A stretch of 64,000 nucleotides of DNA, taken from contig NZ_JAGEKP010000001.1 in assembly GCF_017565305.1 (NCBI RefSeq), forward strand, positions 1-64,000, written 5' to 3'. Every line of letters begins with the position of its first letter. The first letter of the stretch is position 1. The position numbers and the translations under genes are program-made. This document shows positions 62,842 through 64,000 of the stretch, in pieces. This DNA comes from Leifsonia sp. TF02-11 (lineage in GTDB: Bacteria > Actinomycetota > Actinomycetes > Actinomycetales > Microbacteriaceae). Under the pieces are notes generated by a model. That model was not told where the DNA came from. It did no database searches and saw nothing but the letters and a program-made list of their open reading frames with translations.

Positions 62842-63534
62842 ATGCCGAAGTCCCTCACCGAGCTCGCCGCCGGCGGCTCGATGGATCCCGGCTGGGCCGG
62901 AGCACTCGCTCCCGTCGCCGACCGGATCGCCGCGATGGGCGACTTCCTGCGCGCCGAGGTCGCCGCGGGGAGGCCGTATCTGCCGGCCGGCGAGAATGTG
63001 CTGCGCGCGTTCCGAGCGCCGTTCTCCGATGTGCGCGTGCTCATCGTGGGGCAGGACCCGTATCCGACGCCCGGCCACCCGATCGGCCTCTCGTTCGCGG
63101 TGGAACGGCACGTGCGCCCGATCCCGCGCAGCCTCCAGAACATCTACCGCGAACTACGCGACGACCTCGGCGTCGTTCCCCCGCAGCACGGCGACCTGAG
63201 CGCCTGGTCGAACAGCGGTGTGATGCTGCTCAACAGGGTGCTGACCGTGCGGCCGGGCGCTCCCGCCTCCCATCGGGGCGCCGGCTGGGAGCCGATCACC
63301 GAACACGCCATCCGCGCGCTGGTGTCGCGTGGCACACCGTTCGTGAGCATCCTGTGGGGGAGGGACGCCTCCACGCTGAAGCCCTTGCTCGACGGGAACC
63401 CGGTGATCGAGTCGCCGCACCCGAGCCCGCTGTCGGCTTCCCGCGGCTTCTTCGGATCGCGGCCCTTCTCGCGCAGCAACGCCCTCCTGGAGCGGCTCGG
63501 CGAACAGCCGGTGGACTGGTCGCTGGAGCCGTAA
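62842..63534 (+). CDS. ung: Uracil-DNA glycosylase, family 1
   Basis: A 230-residue DNA repair enzyme that excises uracil arising from cytosine deamination. The catalytic water-activating motif is [19 protein letters not shown] and the DNA-intercalation loop is [18 protein letters not shown]. Length is typical. ATG at 62842 precedes [18 protein letters not shown], a usual start. Confidence 0.96.
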   Translation: MPKSLTELAAGGSMDPGWAGALAPVADRIAAMGDFLRAEVAAGRPYLPAGENVLRAFRAPFSDVRVLIVGQDPYPTPGHPIGLSFAVERHVRPIPRSLQNIYRELRDDLGVVPPQHGDLSAWSNSGVMLLNRVLTVRPGAPASHRGAGWEPITEHAIRALVSRGTPFVSILWGRDASTLKPLLDGNPVIESPHPSPLSASRGFFGSRPFSRSNALLERLGEQPVDWSLEP

Positions 63535-63588
63535 CGCGGCCGAAACGCCGCACGACGTACTCTTGTCGTGCACACTACGGAGGTCGCA

Positions 63589-64000
63589 GTGCTGGAAGAG
63601 GAATACGAGTCGCGTCGGGTGCTCCCGCGTCACCTGCGCAAGCCGGAGCCGCAGGAGGCGCCGTTCGACTACACCCTCCGCGAGGCACGGCCGGAAGACC
63701 TTCCGCACGTGCGCGAGATCTACAACCACTACGTCGCCAACAGCACCGTCACCTTCGACGAGGATGCGATGACGCTCAAGGAGTGGAAGGACAAGTTCGC
63801 CTACCTCCACAAGCTCGGCATGCCGTTCATCGTCGCCGAGTCGTCCAGCGGGCAGATCCTCGGCTACGCCCTGGTGACGCCGTGGAAGCAGAAGCGCGCG
63901 TACCGATTCACGGTCGAGAACTCGATCTACCTGGGCGCGGCCTCCACGGGCAAGGGCCTCGGGCCCGTGCTCATGCAGGAGCTGATCGACCGGTCGAAGG
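63589..64000 (+). CDS. GNAT family N-acetyltransferase, phosphinothricin acetyltransferase-like (3' end beyond window)
   Basis: The first 137 residues of a GNAT enzyme; the reading frame is still open at the window end. After ~20 charged residues come YTLREARPEDLPHVREIYNHYVANSTVTFDEDAMTLKEW, the typical start of the phosphinothricin (Pat/Bar) acetyltransferase group, and later GKGLGPVLMQELI, the acetyl-CoA loop. Substrate may be methionine sulfone/sulfoximine-like amino acids. GTG at 63589 is preferred because ACGGAGG lies six bases before it; GTG 63568 is an alternative. TACTCT at 63558 is a possible -10. Confidence 0.85.
   Translation, partial: MLEEEYESRRVLPRHLRKPEPQEAPFDYTLREARPEDLPHVREIYNHYVANSTVTFDEDAMTLKEWKDKFAYLHKLGMPFIVAESSSGQILGYALVTPWKQKRAYRFTVENSIYLGAASTGKGLGPVLMQELIDRSK

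Overview
This 64 kb window is a GC-rich, densely packed chromosomal segment of a high-GC Gram-positive bacterium, most likely a member of the Microbacteriaceae (Leifsonia or a close relative). The evidence is actinobacterial core loci in typical order: mtrA-mtrB-lpqB followed by a comF-like gene, hpf and secA; pdtaS facing whiB1; sigH with its zinc anti-sigma gene, divergent from aroA and rsgA; and kgd divergent from guaB1. Frequent GTG starts, TANNNT -10 boxes and ATGA/GTGA stop-start overlaps fit this group. I see no prophage, insertion sequence, CRISPR array, rRNA or tRNA.

Layout. 1-652: non-coding, full of short palindromes. 653-6397 (minus): a five-gene MoxR/DUF58/DUF4129/DUF4350 envelope cluster. 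6682-10770 (plus): MtrA-MtrB-LpqB, controlling cell wall and division. 10880-15483: comF-like gene, hpf, secA. 15484-16240: a degenerate repeat array without genes. 16241-20855: Rv3235-like gene, DUF2871 membrane protein, PdtaS sensor kinase, WhiB1, a membrane protein and a DUF1684 protein. 20902-25871: a complete peptide/nickel-type ABC importer operon. 25901-28185: TetR regulator divergent from an MFS pump, with clear operator-like palindromes between them. 28260-32269: bcp, rsgA and aroA (minus), then sigH and rsrA (plus). 32351-36359: VOC protein, small membrane protein, MFS pump, epoxide hydrolase. 36491-41963: kgd and guaB1. 42045-50461: CNNM/CorC pair, DsbA-like protein, VOC protein, old yellow enzyme, HAD hydrolase, NnrD, GT87 mannosyltransferase-like protein. 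50539-53178: small genes, an MFS pump and a LuxR response regulator. 52525-58421 (minus): SDR, K+ channel, metX, then a sensor kinase, a kinase-like protein without catalytic motifs and the response regulator, possibly one long transcript. 58554-64000: metY, a nucleotidyltransferase, an MFS pump, a phosphoribosyltransferase, ung and a truncated GNAT gene.

Most genes are ordinary housekeeping. The less ordinary signals are mostly non-coding: (1) a three-palindrome module with fixed spacing seen four times; (2) a conserved long hairpin with a GGGGCACGTYGTYGTC core placed four times at gene 3' ends; (3) a degenerate ~130 bp array that seems to echo the 3' end of the neighbouring gene; (4) a sigH locus whose layout predicts two promoters and two sigma isoforms; (5) a two-component locus containing a second, catalytically degenerate kinase-like membrane protein. 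All functions are inferred from sequence by eye; no database search was run.
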